Positions 1 through 11,677 of a DNA stretch of 64,000 nucleotides are shown here, in pieces. Both the position numbers and the translations under genes were made by a program. The stretch is from NCBI RefSeq assembly GCF_009905375.1, contig NC_133650.1:175407565-175471564 (forward strand), in the 5' to 3' direction. Positions within the stretch are counted from its first letter, which is position 1, and every line of letters starts with the position of its first letter. The notes beneath the pieces are model-generated. The model saw nothing but the letters and a program-made list of their open reading frames with translations. It had not been told where the DNA came from and made no database searches. The DNA is from Apium graveolens (lineage: Eukaryota > Streptophyta > Magnoliopsida > Apiales > Apiaceae).

Positions 1-187
1 TCAAGGGCTTATGACTCAGTTTATTTTATTATTTGAATATTATTTGAATATTCATTCGAGGGCTTATGACTCAGTTTATATTATTATTGAATATTACTTG
101 GATATTCATTTGAGGATGTATGACTCCTTTATTTTATGAATATTATTTATAGTATTCATTCGAGGTATTATGACTCCGCTTATTACT
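1..187. repeat. Minisatellite inside gypsy A 5' LTR (50-55 bp unit)
   Basis: Units carry the core GAGGGCTTATGACTCAG or diverged forms of it, embedded in AT-rich TTGAATATT runs. The same array, with one or two more units, is at about 9640-9935 in the 3' LTR. Confidence 0.85.
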
Positions 188-671
188 TAATAATATTCTT
201 TATTGTATTAAAGAATAAGGTGTCGATAATCAAACTTATTTTTGATTATTCAAATAAAGATATTACTTTCGTATAAGTATATCTTTGATTATTTGCTATT
301 CATTCAAGTATAAGTTTTCCAACTTCTACCTCAATTATTCTTATGGGAATATTATTTAAATAATAATATTCAGATATTTCTTTCATATCGGGACTGATTT
401 ATTTTAATAAATCAGTATTACTCCAAACATTCTAAAAAAAAATGTTTTCGAGTCTTCAAAATGATTTTTAAAAGTTAGAGCGGATCCCAAAACTCATTTT
501 TATATTTAAGATCTTCCTTTCAAAGGGGATTTAAATATTCGCTCAAAACCTGGGGAATCCGGCTCAGTGGTGTATTTTATATTCGCAACGAGGTTGCTGT
601 TTTGGTAAATGAATTGATTACTTACCCAACGTTCGGGAAGTAAGTCCATCTATCGAGTCGGCATAAGCAAC

Positions 672-757
672 ATGGGCTCAGTGGGCGTCCATGATAGTGT
701 AAGTGGCTCAGTGGGAGTCCATCAAACGCATAAGTGGTTGTTTGGCAGTCCAGCATA
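672..757. repeat. Three ~30-bp direct repeats in gypsy A LTR
   Basis: Three units share GGCTCAGTGGG-GTCCA and end near CATAAGT. The counterpart is at about 10421-10505. The third unit differs most between the two LTRs (TGTTTGG versus TGAGTGG). Confidence 0.75.
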
Positions 758-1932
758 AGGTCCTATTGCGACCAGGGTGATGACCAGTGGGGAATTCGTC
801 CATCTACTAGTAGAAAAGGTTACTTATTGGTATCTTTGCCTGATCAGCAAGATATCAGGTTTATGCCAAAATTCTTTCCTTTCCAAATTTATTGGATATT
901 GCAATTCTGTTCATACTTTACATGACAGAGGTTTTCAGGAAACGTATGTATACATATAGGTGTATATATATATATCGGGACTTAATGAAGTATATCATAA
1001 CTTCATTTCCTTCAAAATATTTCAAAGATTGAATCTATTCAAGTCTTATCTTGTAGTCTCATCAGTGTGATGAACTTTTGAAATTAATTATAACTTGAAC
1101 GGTGGTAGTTCAAGTAGTATTTGGAAAAAGATATAAATATATTGGAGTATCTTGTAACTTCATCTTTTAAACTTATATCTAGTAAATGATTATCTTATGT
1201 ATGACAAAGATTTTCAGAAAAACGTTGAGACAAGGTTAGATGTATTAGATCACCTTGCAACGATATTTTTATACAGTTATAAACTGGAACTTTGTGTATA
1301 TTATGCATGGAAGAGAACTTCCAAGATTTTGAAAAGTATATATGTATATATACTAAATATTTTGTGACTTCATCGCATTAAAATATCAAACTTGGTTCAT
1401 TTCTTTTGACCAAGACTTTCATGAGTACTATGAGAAGGCTCATATATTGTTAATCATTATACATATTATTTTGGTGGGCTTGCTGCTCACCCTTGCTTTC
1501 TTCTTTCATCACACAACATCAGATAGACAAGATGAACAGGACCAAGCTCCCAATTCGCGAGCGGATAGGAAATATTCCGCAGTTTCCTATAGGCGTTGAT
1601 GTCGCTGTAGCTGAGGTAGGAACTACCAATAGGCTAGGCTTTCAACTTTTGATGTACCAGATTTATGTATATTTATGAATTGTAATAATGGCAAAGAAAT
1701 GTAAATTTATTCGGAAAACCTTTTAAGGTGTATTGGCAGATAATTGTGGAATAAAATGACTTGTGGTTATTTTTGGATGTTCATCTCTGAGACTATAACG
1801 TGTGGTGTGTGTGTTTATTGTGGGGTCACAGTACAGAGTAGTTGAGTAATTATTAAGATTGGGTGTTATTAAGGGAAATGGAACTCGTGACAACCCGGAT
1901 CCCCGACCCCGGATTTGGGGGCGTTACAGAAA

Positions 1933-1944
1933 TGGTATCAGAGC
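1933..1944 (+). other. Primer binding site of gypsy A (Met-tRNA type)
   Basis: TGGTATCAGAGC starts 4 bp after the LTR terminus TTACA at 1928. This 12-mer is the standard complement of the initiator Met tRNA 3' end in plant LTR elements. Confidence 0.93.
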
Positions 1945-2191
1945 TAAGCATTATAAACCTCAGAGATGAAGTGACGTTAAGATAATAAGTACACTAAGAT
2001 AAATAAGAACTCTTGCCAAGTTCATAGTCGGACTACCTAACGTAGTACTGACAGTTAAAACCCTTATGGGAACCCTTATAAATATCGTGATAGTAGCGTA
2101 GTTCGTTATCATATATGGTAGCGGGACTCCGAACCCTGAGGTTGAGAAGTGACAGCGCGATGATGTTTTATTACTAATTGGAGATCGGATT

Positions 2192-2418
2192 ATGGATCCG
2201 ATAGAGCGTCCTAACGCAGGACCGGATGATGTTCATATTGAGGATGTAATGGTTGAGGATGTTGTCCTAGATGGGATTGTTGCTGAGGAGGATCTCGTGG
2301 AAGATCCTAGCAAAAATGAATAAAGGACCATTGAGGAATTGATGACCATGGTTAGGGAAACTACCAGAGGTAGGATTGGCCAGTCACTACCGGAGGTTCG
2401 TTCAAGTTTGTAAAGATA
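2192..2418 (+). pseudogene. Gypsy A gag N-terminal remnant
   Basis: From the ATG at 2192 an acidic 43-residue reading runs to a TAA. The same frame then continues with a helical stretch (RTIEELMTMVRETTRGR) to a second stop near 2411. Position after the PBS and acidic composition fit the start of a chromovirus gag. It then passes directly into reverse-transcriptase/RNase H sequence, so the gag core, protease and most of RT are missing at this point. Identity as gag is inferred from position. Confidence 0.5.
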
Positions 2419-3185
2419 GTAGCCCCTTTAACACGGCTTACTCGTAATACTGAGAAGTTTGAATGGACAGAGAAATACGAGAAAAGCTTTTAACAACTAA
2501 AGCAAAGGTTGGTGACGGCCCCTATGTTGGCATTGTCGGATGGAAAAAGGAGATTTTGTGATTTGTATTGACGCTTCGCATAAGGAACTAGGGTGCTTCT
2601 TATACAGCACAACAAGGTAATCGCGTATGCGTCAAGACAAATAAGGGAATTTAAAATTCGATATCCCCACCCATGAGCTTGGGCTCATGGCAATAGTTTT
2701 GCCCTAAAGATTTGAGGCACTACTTGTATGGAGAGAAGTGTGAGATTCACAAACCATAGGAGCTCTAGTACATTTTTACGTAGAAAGAGCTCAACATACG
2801 CCAGAGGAGGCGGTTAGAGCTAATCAAGAATTATGATTGGGAGATTCTTTATCATTCGGGGAAAGCCAATGTGGTGGCTGATGCCCTTAGTAAAAAGGAG
2901 AGACTCAAGATAATAATGTCTTTGGGAGAGTTTATAAGAGATTTTGAGAAAATGGAAATAGAAGTGAAGGTAACCGGAGCCGGTACCGAAAAGCCGTTTG
3001 AGATTGCAATACAGTCCGAATTATCGGAAGAGAACATATTGTGCCAGAAAAAGTGATGAATGAAGGCAGAGAGCCAACAATTAGATAAAAGATTAATAGT
3101 GAGAAAGATGATAAAGGAATAATGAGGTATTCCTACAGAATTTGGGTTCCAAATGTTCAAGAGCCTAAAGATGAAATCTTAGATG
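2419..3185 (+). pseudogene. Gypsy A RT C-terminus / RNase H / integrase N-terminal remnant
   Basis: Fragments match the gypsy RT thumb and RNase H: a PLTRLTRNTEKFEWTEKYE-like block near 2425-2490, then an APMLALSDG-like block, IAYASRQ near 2617-2645, a [14 protein letters not shown] block at about 2857-2890, and YRIWVPNVQE-like integrase leader near 3130-3165. Several stops and frameshifts break it. The longest open piece is 2871-3056. Gypsy C carries the same domains in readable form at 51533-52170, which makes the assignment firm. Confidence 0.8.
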
Positions 3186-3504
3186 AAAGCTAGTTTGAGG
3201 AATAAGATTTAGAGCAAACCCTGAACGTGATAGTCGGGGAGGTCGCCATCAAGATAGAAGGAACCCATAACATAATGAAGTGGAAAATGAGGATTTTAAC
3301 ATATAAGATAACCCCAAGTATGGGAGAAGGATGAAACATTTCATATTAAGGAAACAGAAAGCCGAGTAAGGAAAGGAGACCCGAGATGGTACCCCTATAC
3401 GGCAATTCATGGACCTGTCTAAAGAGAACTTAGACTATTATCCCCAACCACCACCCTGAGGAGACAGTGCGGTAGGAAATTCTTTCAGGACCTTTAAGTC
3501 GCTA
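3186..3504 (+). other. Unassigned stretch inside gypsy A
   Basis: Stops occur in all frames. Nothing here could be matched to a retroelement domain. It lies at the out-of-order join between the integrase leader and the gag core, so it probably contains a rearrangement breakpoint. Confidence 0.4.
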
Positions 3505-3835
3505 AGCTCTCAGAGTTCCAAGGAACAAGCGAACCCAGTAGAGGCGAGAGCCTGGCTAAAGAAAATATAGGAATCATTTGAGATTCTAAATGATGGACGA
3601 ATCACAAAAGACTGTTTTTGTCACTTACCCTCCTAAGAAAGAGGCCACCCGCTGGTGAAAGGCCAAGGAAGGCACGGAGCAAGAGATTATAATAAACTGA
3701 TTTAAGTTTAGACAATTATTTTCGGGAAAGTACTTCCCAAGGTTATGGAGGTAGTGTAAAAGCTTTGGAGCTAGAACAAAAGCGGATGAGTATGATGAAT
3801 TATGAATCTAAGTTGTAAAAGTTATCAAGATTCGT
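3505..3835 (+). pseudogene. Gypsy A gag core remnant (Retrotrans_gag type), out of order
   Basis: Scattered frames give SEFQGTSEPS, an ESFEILN block, TVFVTYPPKK, and then KALELEQKRMSMMNYESKL followed by KLSRFVLRT. These match the chromovirus gag core pattern seen intact in gypsy D near 60640-60870 (YWWDS, FREKYYPKYM, LELKQGSMSVLEYDNNFTEL). It lies downstream of RNase H, which is not the normal gag-pol order. Confidence 0.7.
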
Positions 3836-5225
3836 TCTGAGGACACGAATCCAGAATGACGGGATATTTGAAATCAATGCTTATGTTGTGTTGGTTCATG
3901 AAATAATGATAAGGGAAAGGAAAATAAAAAGAAACTGAAGTGGAAAGGAATATAAAGGCAATAGAGTTTGAGGAATGATAAGGAAGTTGGGTATGAGGAA
4001 ACCCTAAAGACTCGTAGCAATAGAAATAGAAAAGTATGTAATCGTCAGGATGAGGGTGATTCACCATGAGTTAAATTGATGGTTGAAGGCATAAGAGATA
4101 AATATATTTTATCCCCTGTAAGTTGGGAGGATTTGAGGAAACCTTGAGATAGTTCGAAGGATAAATATTGAGACGCGGATAGACTGAGGAGACAAGGAAG
4201 TAAGAAATTAGGAAAATTGGATGAAGGAAGTGACCTTCAAGAATGTGAAGTGTAAGAGCGGTGGCATGATACCCAGAAAGGGAGACGCCAGGTATGAGAG
4301 ATATCCCAACATTGAGATGACTGTTGAGATAAACAACAAAAGTAAATAAGGAATTATTAAGAAGAAGTTCACGTTAAACATGACCAATATCTTCCAGAAC
4401 ATCCTTGTTATCGTTACCAAATTAGGCAAGACAAGCGGATAACCGTTGTTATCTTTTGGAGGCCATATTGATTGACCCCATTTTGAATACAGATGTTATT
4501 GTGAAATTAGGCATATACTATCGAGGTGGGAATGATTGAATAAGACACCCTTGTCAGGGATATATGACTTGATTTATCCATGGAAGGATGCAGGTACCTT
4601 TTAAAGGTGGAATTAAGGATAGAACATCGGTAACTTAAAATGAATCCTAGGGGAATGCATAAAGGTTGGCATTTCACCCTTAATAGGGACATCATGAGTT
4701 TTGACAGTATGATTTGGAAAGGGGTTAAGGTAACAACAACCTTTAAGAATCAGTGGAGAAATTTTTCAGAAGTATATAGACAATGGTTCTAGTAATAGTA
4801 AATGGTATTTTGATATGCCCTGTATCTAGGGAATACCGGAGGAACGATTGAAGGATAACCTTAGAGGTTTTAAAAGGAGAAAGGTAATATTCAAAATTCT
4901 CAAGAATAGAAATGTTGATAAAGGAAATATGACGTAATTATAATGTTGCCAAGTGGGGCACGTGTTAAACCACGAGAAAGTATGGATCGAACCAGTAATG
5001 GTCGAAATTGTTCAGGGCAATTAGGACTTAAGATAAAAGATGTTCTAATTATGATTGAGAGTCAGTCATGACAGTGATTAACCTCTAAAGACTGAGGGGA
5101 TAACTTATGGAAAAATGGTAATTTTTTTTTACTCATCAGATTTTAAGGAAAGCATTTTCACATAAGCTATGATTGAAATAAGGTAGAAAATTTATTTGGA
5201 GGTGGTTAAAATGACATTGACTGTA
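3836..5225 (+). other. Gypsy A interior, no recognisable domain
   Basis: These 1.4 kb are purine-rich on the + strand and carry stops in every frame. They would hold gag end, protease and RT if the second module is in order, but I could not match any block with confidence. Confidence 0.4.
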
Positions 5226-5227
5226 AG

Positions 5228-7460
5228 GAAATTTTACTATCGGGAAAGGCCAAAGAGGTGGCCGACACTTTAAAGGTAAGAGGATAATTATTGGCGCTTG
5301 TGCCAAAGGAATACAGTGATGATGGTTAAAGCTATGAAGGTTGTATTATGGTTTGGAAGATTGACATTCCTTCTGATGACTGTGCAATATCCAACCGTAA
5401 TAGTAGTTGGTAAAGGTTTAATTCGTGTAATCGCCATGAGCGGGCTATCTATCTCAGAAGATACTATCTTGAGATAAGCCAGGACCATGTTTCAAAAAGG
5501 ACTAGATGAACCCTTGAGTTAAGTCTTCAATTTAAGGCATATGATTTAGAATGGTATTAACCTGCTATCGTTGCTTTGATGGAAACTCTTCTGCAATTTT
5601 ATCTGCTTCATGTCATGTATGTATGTCAGGATCAGGAGTGTCTTCATGAATCAGAAATGGTGATTATGTTACCTCCTTAGAAGGATTTGATACGATATGT
5701 ATGGACTCCGTATGGTTAGCTATTAAGACTTCATGGAAAATGAATGACTACAGTAGGTCAGTGGTGGACCATAGTAAGGCAGCAATGATTCTGCGAGTAT
5801 TGAGCTGATTACAACCGTGAGAGTTGTATTGGAATGGGTGTTGAGATTGAGTACCACTAATCGGGTCGTGGTAGTGTATAAGTTATCATTGATAGACTAA
5901 TTAAGTAGAGTATCTACCTATTGTATATTTATTCTTTCTTATCAATAGAGAGTCGTATTATTATACGAGGAGGGATGCGGTGCAAGCATAGAACTCTAAT
6001 AACGATGATGTCTAGAATGAGATCCCAGGTTCGATTTTCGAAATCGAGGGAGTTTCAAAGGTGATTGTGTATAAGCTCGAGGAAGAGCATGGGTCCGTAG
6101 AATGATGGACGGAATAGAAAATATTTAGGCATGTGAAATACGATGCTATAATACTTGATGTTGATATAAATACTCATATGTTTCGTTCTCCTATGACAAA
6201 CCTCTATAGTTCAGAGGTAGGTTCCAAGCCAGATATTTTGTGGCAGTATATTTTTTTTTCATATATACAATTCTCTTCAATTCGTTCTTTTCTCTTCTTT
6301 TCATTTCATGTAAGCTGAGAAGAACAACCCTTCCAGAAAGGGGAGGTATTGCCGAATGACTATCTATCTGTGTGATAGAAGCCTAGTAGGATACCATCTA
6401 TTGTTTAATTGCTTGTCAAGTACTAAAGGCTGGCCACCTTCTGTACTAACTATGCGATATAACAAGTGTTCATGATTATAGTGATCTCTCAACAAATTCC
6501 TTTACTTCTATATGAAGGATTAAGCTTTCGAAAATAGAAACAGCTGAAAAAGGAGTAATAAAGTTTTGGTGGTATTCGGAATGGAAACACATTCGTGATA
6601 CTAAGGTTGACGTGGTTATTAAAAGGTTATAGAACGCTAACGAGCCAAAGGTATAACCAGTATAATATTAGGAACGGAAGGTAATAGCGATTACGAACTA
6701 GAAAAGAATGGGTATTGAGAAGCAAAAGCTCTAATGCTAAAAGCTATAATGAGAGTCTGTGCAATAGACTTGAAAGAATTTGGAATGATCACTTAACGCG
6801 GATTAAGTTATCTTACGACAATAGATCATATGTCATTATCGAGATGTCGCCTTATGAGATCCTTGAGGGAAGACAATGTCGATCTCCCTTATGTTAGGAT
6901 GAAGATGTAGAGCGCAAGATGCTCGGACCTGCAGTAGTCCAAAGGACCAAGGATATGATAAATCTAATCAGAGGATGGCTGGTAGTAGCCCAAGATGGGA
7001 ACACGAAGTATGTTGATTTAACACGAAAGGACAAGGAATGGGAAATAGGGGACCTAGTAATGTTATAGGTATCCCTTGGGAAAAGGGTTGATGAGATTCG
7101 GAAAGAAAGGAAAGCTAAGTCCACGAATTGTTGGACCCTTGGATATATTAAGACGTATTGGGAGGATAGCATATGAGCTAGCCCTAACCCCGAACATGTA
7201 GCAGGTCGTAACATGTTCCACGTATCAATGTTAAGGAAGTGTAATTCAGATGCCAGATAAATAGGGGCATATGAGAGCATAGACATGCAACCCGACGTAA
7301 CCTATATGAAGTGACCAGGAAGGGTTATAGAGTGAAAAGGAACAAGTGCTTAGGAGAAGGATTATCAAACTAGGAAGAGTTTGGTGGTAGGACCACAATG
7401 TGGGAAAATTTACTTGAGAGTTAGAAAGTGCAATGCTAAGAGGGTATCCCTATTCATTTT
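5228..7460 (+). pseudogene. Gypsy A second RNase H tail, integrase and chromodomain remnant
   Basis: A second RNase H tail (SGKAKEVADTL in frame) lies at 5228-5276. Integrase core pieces follow: WVLRLSTTNR near 5829-5860, and a D-x-L-sheet remnant to 5920. At 6780-6900 come NDHLTRIKLSYDN and MSPYEILEGRQCRSPL, then KMLGPAVVQRTKDMI, the GPY/F-like region near 7090-7160, FHVSML near 7215, and a chromodomain-like tail (ELESAML-like) at about 7380-7450. Gypsy C has the same order at 52770-56503. Many stops and indels make it non-functional. Confidence 0.8.
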
Positions 7461-7488
7461 CTATCTGATTCCGGGACGGAATCCTTTT

Positions 7489-7501
7489 AAGGAGGGGAGA
7501 C
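7489..7501 (+). other. Polypurine tract of gypsy A
   Basis: AAGGAGGGGAGAC lies immediately before the 3' LTR start TGTAATAACC at 7502, the expected position for the plus-strand primer. Confidence 0.85.
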
Positions 7502-9639
7502 TGTAATAACCCCAATTTTTGGAAATTTTTGAAACCCTTATGAATAGTGTTTTTGCTGAATGAGAAAACTTTTCATGCCACACTATGTAGGGGTTCTGAT
7601 ATGGATATTCTGAGATTTTATTAGTACTCTATATGGTATATAAGTGTATGTAAAGATCGTCAGAATCCAATTCTGAACACTTTGATTTTTTCCCGGAAAT
7701 CCACTAGATACGGAGAGAATTGAGTATAAGGTAACAGGATGAAAAGGATTTAAATTAAAGGATTATAATAGAGGATCATAAAAAGGAATATAATGTATTG
7801 AGAAAGGTTAAGGGAACCTAAGTAATAAGATCCCGGGTATGATCCTTCAAACGATAAACGAAAATGAAAGTTAAGCGAACCGTATAACAGATCAGCGGTC
7901 ATTAGGCAAACAATTAGGAAGTTAATCAAAAGGATAAGAGAGGATGGTGTCATCCAACCAATAGAAAGAGGACAAAGGAGGGGTGATGACATCACAAAGT
8001 GATGCAAGCATGACATAAGAGGGAAGGAAATGTGGTGGAATATTAACCACACAAAATCAAGGGTAAATGGGTAATTGACCTAAAACAAAACAAAAACCTA
8101 GCAACCAAGCAAAACAAATCACAAAACACCAAACCCTCCATTTCTTCATGAAGCTCTCGGCTTCTTTCTTAAGAAATGGGAAGTCCAAGCTCTTCCACTT
8201 GCTATTTTACAAGGTAATTATCCTAGCTTCTCCTAGTTAAGTTACATACTTCCTATAAGTTTAAGCTTCTAATTCCAAGCCAATCTTTTTCTAGAAATCA
8301 AGGAAGAAGATGGTGAATAGTACTTTCTTGAAATTAATTTTTGTGTTCTTGATTTCTTTGAAAGAACAAGCTTGTAGGAGGTTAGATTAAGGCTTCCATG
8401 GGCATTCCAAGGATCTTTCATGGATTAAAAGCTTCAAGGAAGGTATAACTCTTCATGATCTTAGTTTTAAGTTCGTTGTTTAGATTTCCTAATGTTGAGA
8501 TGATGGGTTAGTGTAATGGGTTTGTAATCATGTTTAAAGCTTGTTATGAGTAGTTTAGTTGGTGAGAGGCATGATTATTGTGTGTTTAGAGATGGGTTGA
8601 TTTTGTGATATTTTTGGAGTTGGAAATCTTGGTTATTAGTTAATGAACCTAAGTAAAGCTTTTAGTTCATGTGGGGAATAAGTATAGATTGTTAATGTGG
8701 ATTTGTTGGGGCTGTTATGATGTGGTTTGGATGGATGTTGGTTGTATGATTGATTTGAGGTTGAATTGTGGTTGGTTTTGAATGGTTTAAATTTGGGAAA
8801 TCACGTAAACATAGCCGTCGTAACGTCCGGTTTTCTTTAGACTGTTTTTGTGCATAACATTAGGACCCGAGAACCCCCTGCTAGATTATGACCATTGCCA
8901 TGTCTAGATAGCTCGTGTTACGAGCTTCGTTTTGATATGTAGTTCGTTCGATTCCGATGCACGGTTTAGGAGAAACTACCGTTCTAAGTAACGGCGTTTC
9001 GCGAACGAAACATTTCCCCTCGCCTTACTTTGAAACATAGGTTAAAGACCAAAAAGGGTTAATTAATGTATGAAACAATTATGGTAAGAGTGTTAGGCAG
9101 TTGGTTAATTTATTAAAAATGGTGGAGCCGAGGGTACTCGAGTGACTTAAGAAAATCAGTAAGTGCAAAACAAGCGTTAGAGTCTAAGTTAGTTAAAGTA
9201 TAGATTTACAAGTGAATTTGGTTTAATTCCAACTTACTTGTTGTTTATAGGTTACCAGACTCGTCCCGAGCCATTCGTAACCCCCAGTCGCTCAGGCAAG
9301 TTTTCTACCCGATATACTGTTGTTGTGATGTAAATATATGTATATGCATTATCTTGTGATAGTGCATGATTGTTATTAGCAAATTTTGCGATATATTGGA
9401 GCATGCTGATATGGTATATATGCATGTCTGTATCGTAATCTGGTTATCTATCTGTTGATTTCAATGCTTATAGTTGCATAATACCTATGCTAGAAATAAG
9501 CAAGTAGTTGCGTATACCCTTAGTATAGGGGATAAAAGGTGAACATATTTCTAAACCGGGAGTCGATGTTCCCGAGTATATTACATATATATATATTTAT
9601 ATATATATGGATATAGTTTTTAAAACTATTGATCGAATA

Positions 9640-9935
9640 AGGTTTATTCGATACCTTTATTTTACTTAATTGAATATTAATTTGAGTATTCATTCGAGGG
9701 CTTATGACTCAGTTTAGTTTATTATTTGAATATTATTTGAATATTCATTCGAGGGCTTATGACTCAGTTTATTTTATTATTTGAATATTATTTGAATATT
9801 CATTCGAGGGCTTATGACTCAGTTTATATTATTATTGAATATTACTTGGATATTCATTTGAGGATGTATGACTCCTTTATTTTATGAATATTATTTATAG
9901 TATTCATTCGAGGTATTATGACTCCGCTTATTACT
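9640..9935. repeat. Minisatellite inside gypsy A 3' LTR
   Basis: About five units of 50-55 bp, with cores at 9696, 9751, 9806, 9860 and 9910. The first three are nearly identical (GAGGGCTTATGACTCAG) and the last two have diverged (GAGGATGTATGACTCC and a shorter form). Confidence 0.88.
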
Positions 9936-10420
9936 TAATAATATTCTTTATTGTATTAAAGAATAAGGTGTCGATAATCAAACTTATTTTTGATTATTCA
10001 AATAAAGATATTACTTTCGTATAAGTATATCTTTGATTATTTGCTATTCATTCAAGTATAAGTTTTCCAACTTCTACCTCAATTATTCTTATGGGAATAT
10101 TATTTAAATAATAATATTCAGATATTTCTTTCATATCGGGACTGATTTATTTTAATAAATCAGTATTACTCCAAACATTCTAAAAAAAAAATGTTTTCGA
10201 GTCTTCAAAATGATTTTTAAAAGTTAGAGCGGATCCCAAAACTCATTTTTATATTTAAGATCTTCCTTTCAAAAGGGATTTAAATATTTGCTCAAAACCT
10301 GGGGAATCCGGCTCAGTGGTGTATTTTATATTCGCAACGAGGTTGCTGTTTTGGTAAATGAATTGATTACTTACCCAACGTTCGGGAAGTAAGTCCATCT
10401 ATCGAGTCGGCATAAGCGAC

Positions 10421-10505
10421 ATGGGCTCAGTGGGCGTCCATGATAGTGTAAGTGGCTCAGTGGGAGTCCATCAAACGCATAAGTGGCTGAGTGGCAGTCC
10501 AGCAT
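10421..10505. repeat. Three ~30-bp direct repeats in gypsy A 3' LTR
   Basis: GGCTCAGTGGGCGTCCA, GGCTCAGTGGGAGTCCA and GGCTGAGTGGCAGTCCA are spaced about 31 bp apart. The counterpart is at about 672-757. Confidence 0.75.
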
Positions 10506-11677
10506 ATGGTCCTATTGTGACCAGGGCGATGACCAGTGGGGAATTCGTCCATCTACTAGTAGAAAAGGTTACTTATTGGTATCTTTGCCTGATCAGCAAG
10601 ATATCAGGTTTATGCTAAAATTCTTTCCTTTCCAAATTTATTGGATATTGCAATTCTGTTCATACTTTACATGACAGAGGTTTTCAGGAAACGTATGTAT
10701 ACATATAGGTGTATATATATATATCGGGACTTAATGAAGTATATCATAACTTCATTTCCTTCAAAATATTTCAAAGATTGAATCTATTCAAGTCTTATCT
10801 TGTAGTCTCATCAGTGTGATGAACTTTTGAAATTAATTATAACTTGAACGGTGGTAGTTCAAGTAGTATTTGGAAAAAGATATAAGTATATTGGAGTATC
10901 TTGTAACTTCATCTTTTAAACTTATATCTAGTAAATGATTATCTTATATATGACAAAGATTTTCAGAAAAACGTTGAGACAAGGTTAGATGTATTAGATC
11001 ACCTTGCAACGATATTTTTATACAGTTATAAACTGGAACTTTGTGTATATTATGCATGGAAGAGGACTTCCAAGATTTTGAAAAGTATATATGTATATAT
11101 ACTAAATATTTTGCGACTTCATCACATTAAAATATCAAACTTGGTTCATTTCTTTTGACCAAGACTTTCTTGAGTACTATGAAAAGGCTCATATATTGTT
11201 AATCATTATACAGATTATTTTGGTGGGCTTGCTGCTCACCCTTGCTTTCTTCTTTCATCACACAACATCAGATAGACAAGATGAACAGGACCAAGCTCCC
11301 AATTGGCGAGCGGATAGGAAATATTCCGCAGTTTCCTATAGGTGTTGATGTCGCTGTAGCTGAGGTAGGAACTACCAATAGGCTAGGCTTTCAACTTTTG
11401 ATGTACCAGATTTATGTATATTTATGAATTGTAATAATGGCAAAGAAATGTAAATTTATTCAGAAAACCTTTTAAGGTGTATTGGCAGATAATTGTGGAA
11501 TAAAATGACTTGTGGTTATTTTTGGATGTTCATCTCTGAGACTATAACGTGTGGTGTGTGTGTTTATTGTGGGGTCACAGTACAGAGTAGTTGAGTAATT
11601 ATTAAGATTGGGTGTTATTAAGGGAAATGGAACTCGTGACAACCCGGATCCCCGACCCCGAATTTGGGGGCGTTACA

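Larger units (their letters stand above)
1..1928 (+). repeat. 5' LTR of gypsy A, right-hand part only
   Basis: This stretch repeats as 9749-11677 with about 98-99% identity by eye. It ends GGCGTTACA directly before the primer binding site. The left 2.2 kb of the LTR lies outside the window. The short ORFs here are not conserved as proteins beyond the DNA repeat itself. Confidence 0.93.
1..11677 (+). mobile_element. Gypsy A: Ty3/gypsy chromovirus (Tekay-like) with decayed, rearranged interior
   Basis: The 5' LTR is cut by the window edge. The 3' LTR is complete. A Met-tRNA-type primer binding site and a polypurine tract bound a 5.57-kb interior. Translated remnants of gag, RNase H, integrase and a chromodomain-like tail are visible, but only as short in- and out-of-frame pieces. 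Their order is wrong for one element: an RNase H/integrase piece precedes the gag core, and the RNase H tail occurs twice (about 2850-2900 and 5228-5276). The LTRs begin TGTAA and end TTACA. Window position 1 aligns to 9749. Over the 1.93 kb shared by both LTRs I counted about two dozen substitutions and one indel by eye. The element is therefore a recently inserted but non-autonomous copy. Tekay-like is inferred from the long LTRs, the Met PBS and the chromodomain remnant. Confidence 0.85.
7502..11677 (+). repeat. 3' LTR of gypsy A (4176 bp)
   Basis: It begins TGTAATAACCCC after the polypurine tract and ends GGCGTTACA. The next bases, CATCC, start the flanking LTR-F sequence. Its last 1.93 kb match window positions 1-1928. 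It holds two tandem-repeat patches (about 9640-9935 and 10421-10505) and no convincing gene. The 61-codon ORF at 11242-11427 recurs at 1493-1678 only because the LTRs are copies. Confidence 0.93.

Noticed and set aside
1493..1678. A 61-codon ORF present in both gypsy A LTRs (also 11242-11427)
   Set aside because: Its conservation is explained by LTR duplication. No domain, promoter or coding bias was seen.
1933..1944. tRNA gene fragments at the TGGTATCAGAGC sites (also 13574 and 22936)
   Set aside because: They are primer binding sites next to LTR ends; no cloverleaf is present.
7750..8052. A 100-codon minus-strand ORF in the gypsy A LTR
   Set aside because: No recognisable domain and no counterpart; chance ORF in LTR sequence.
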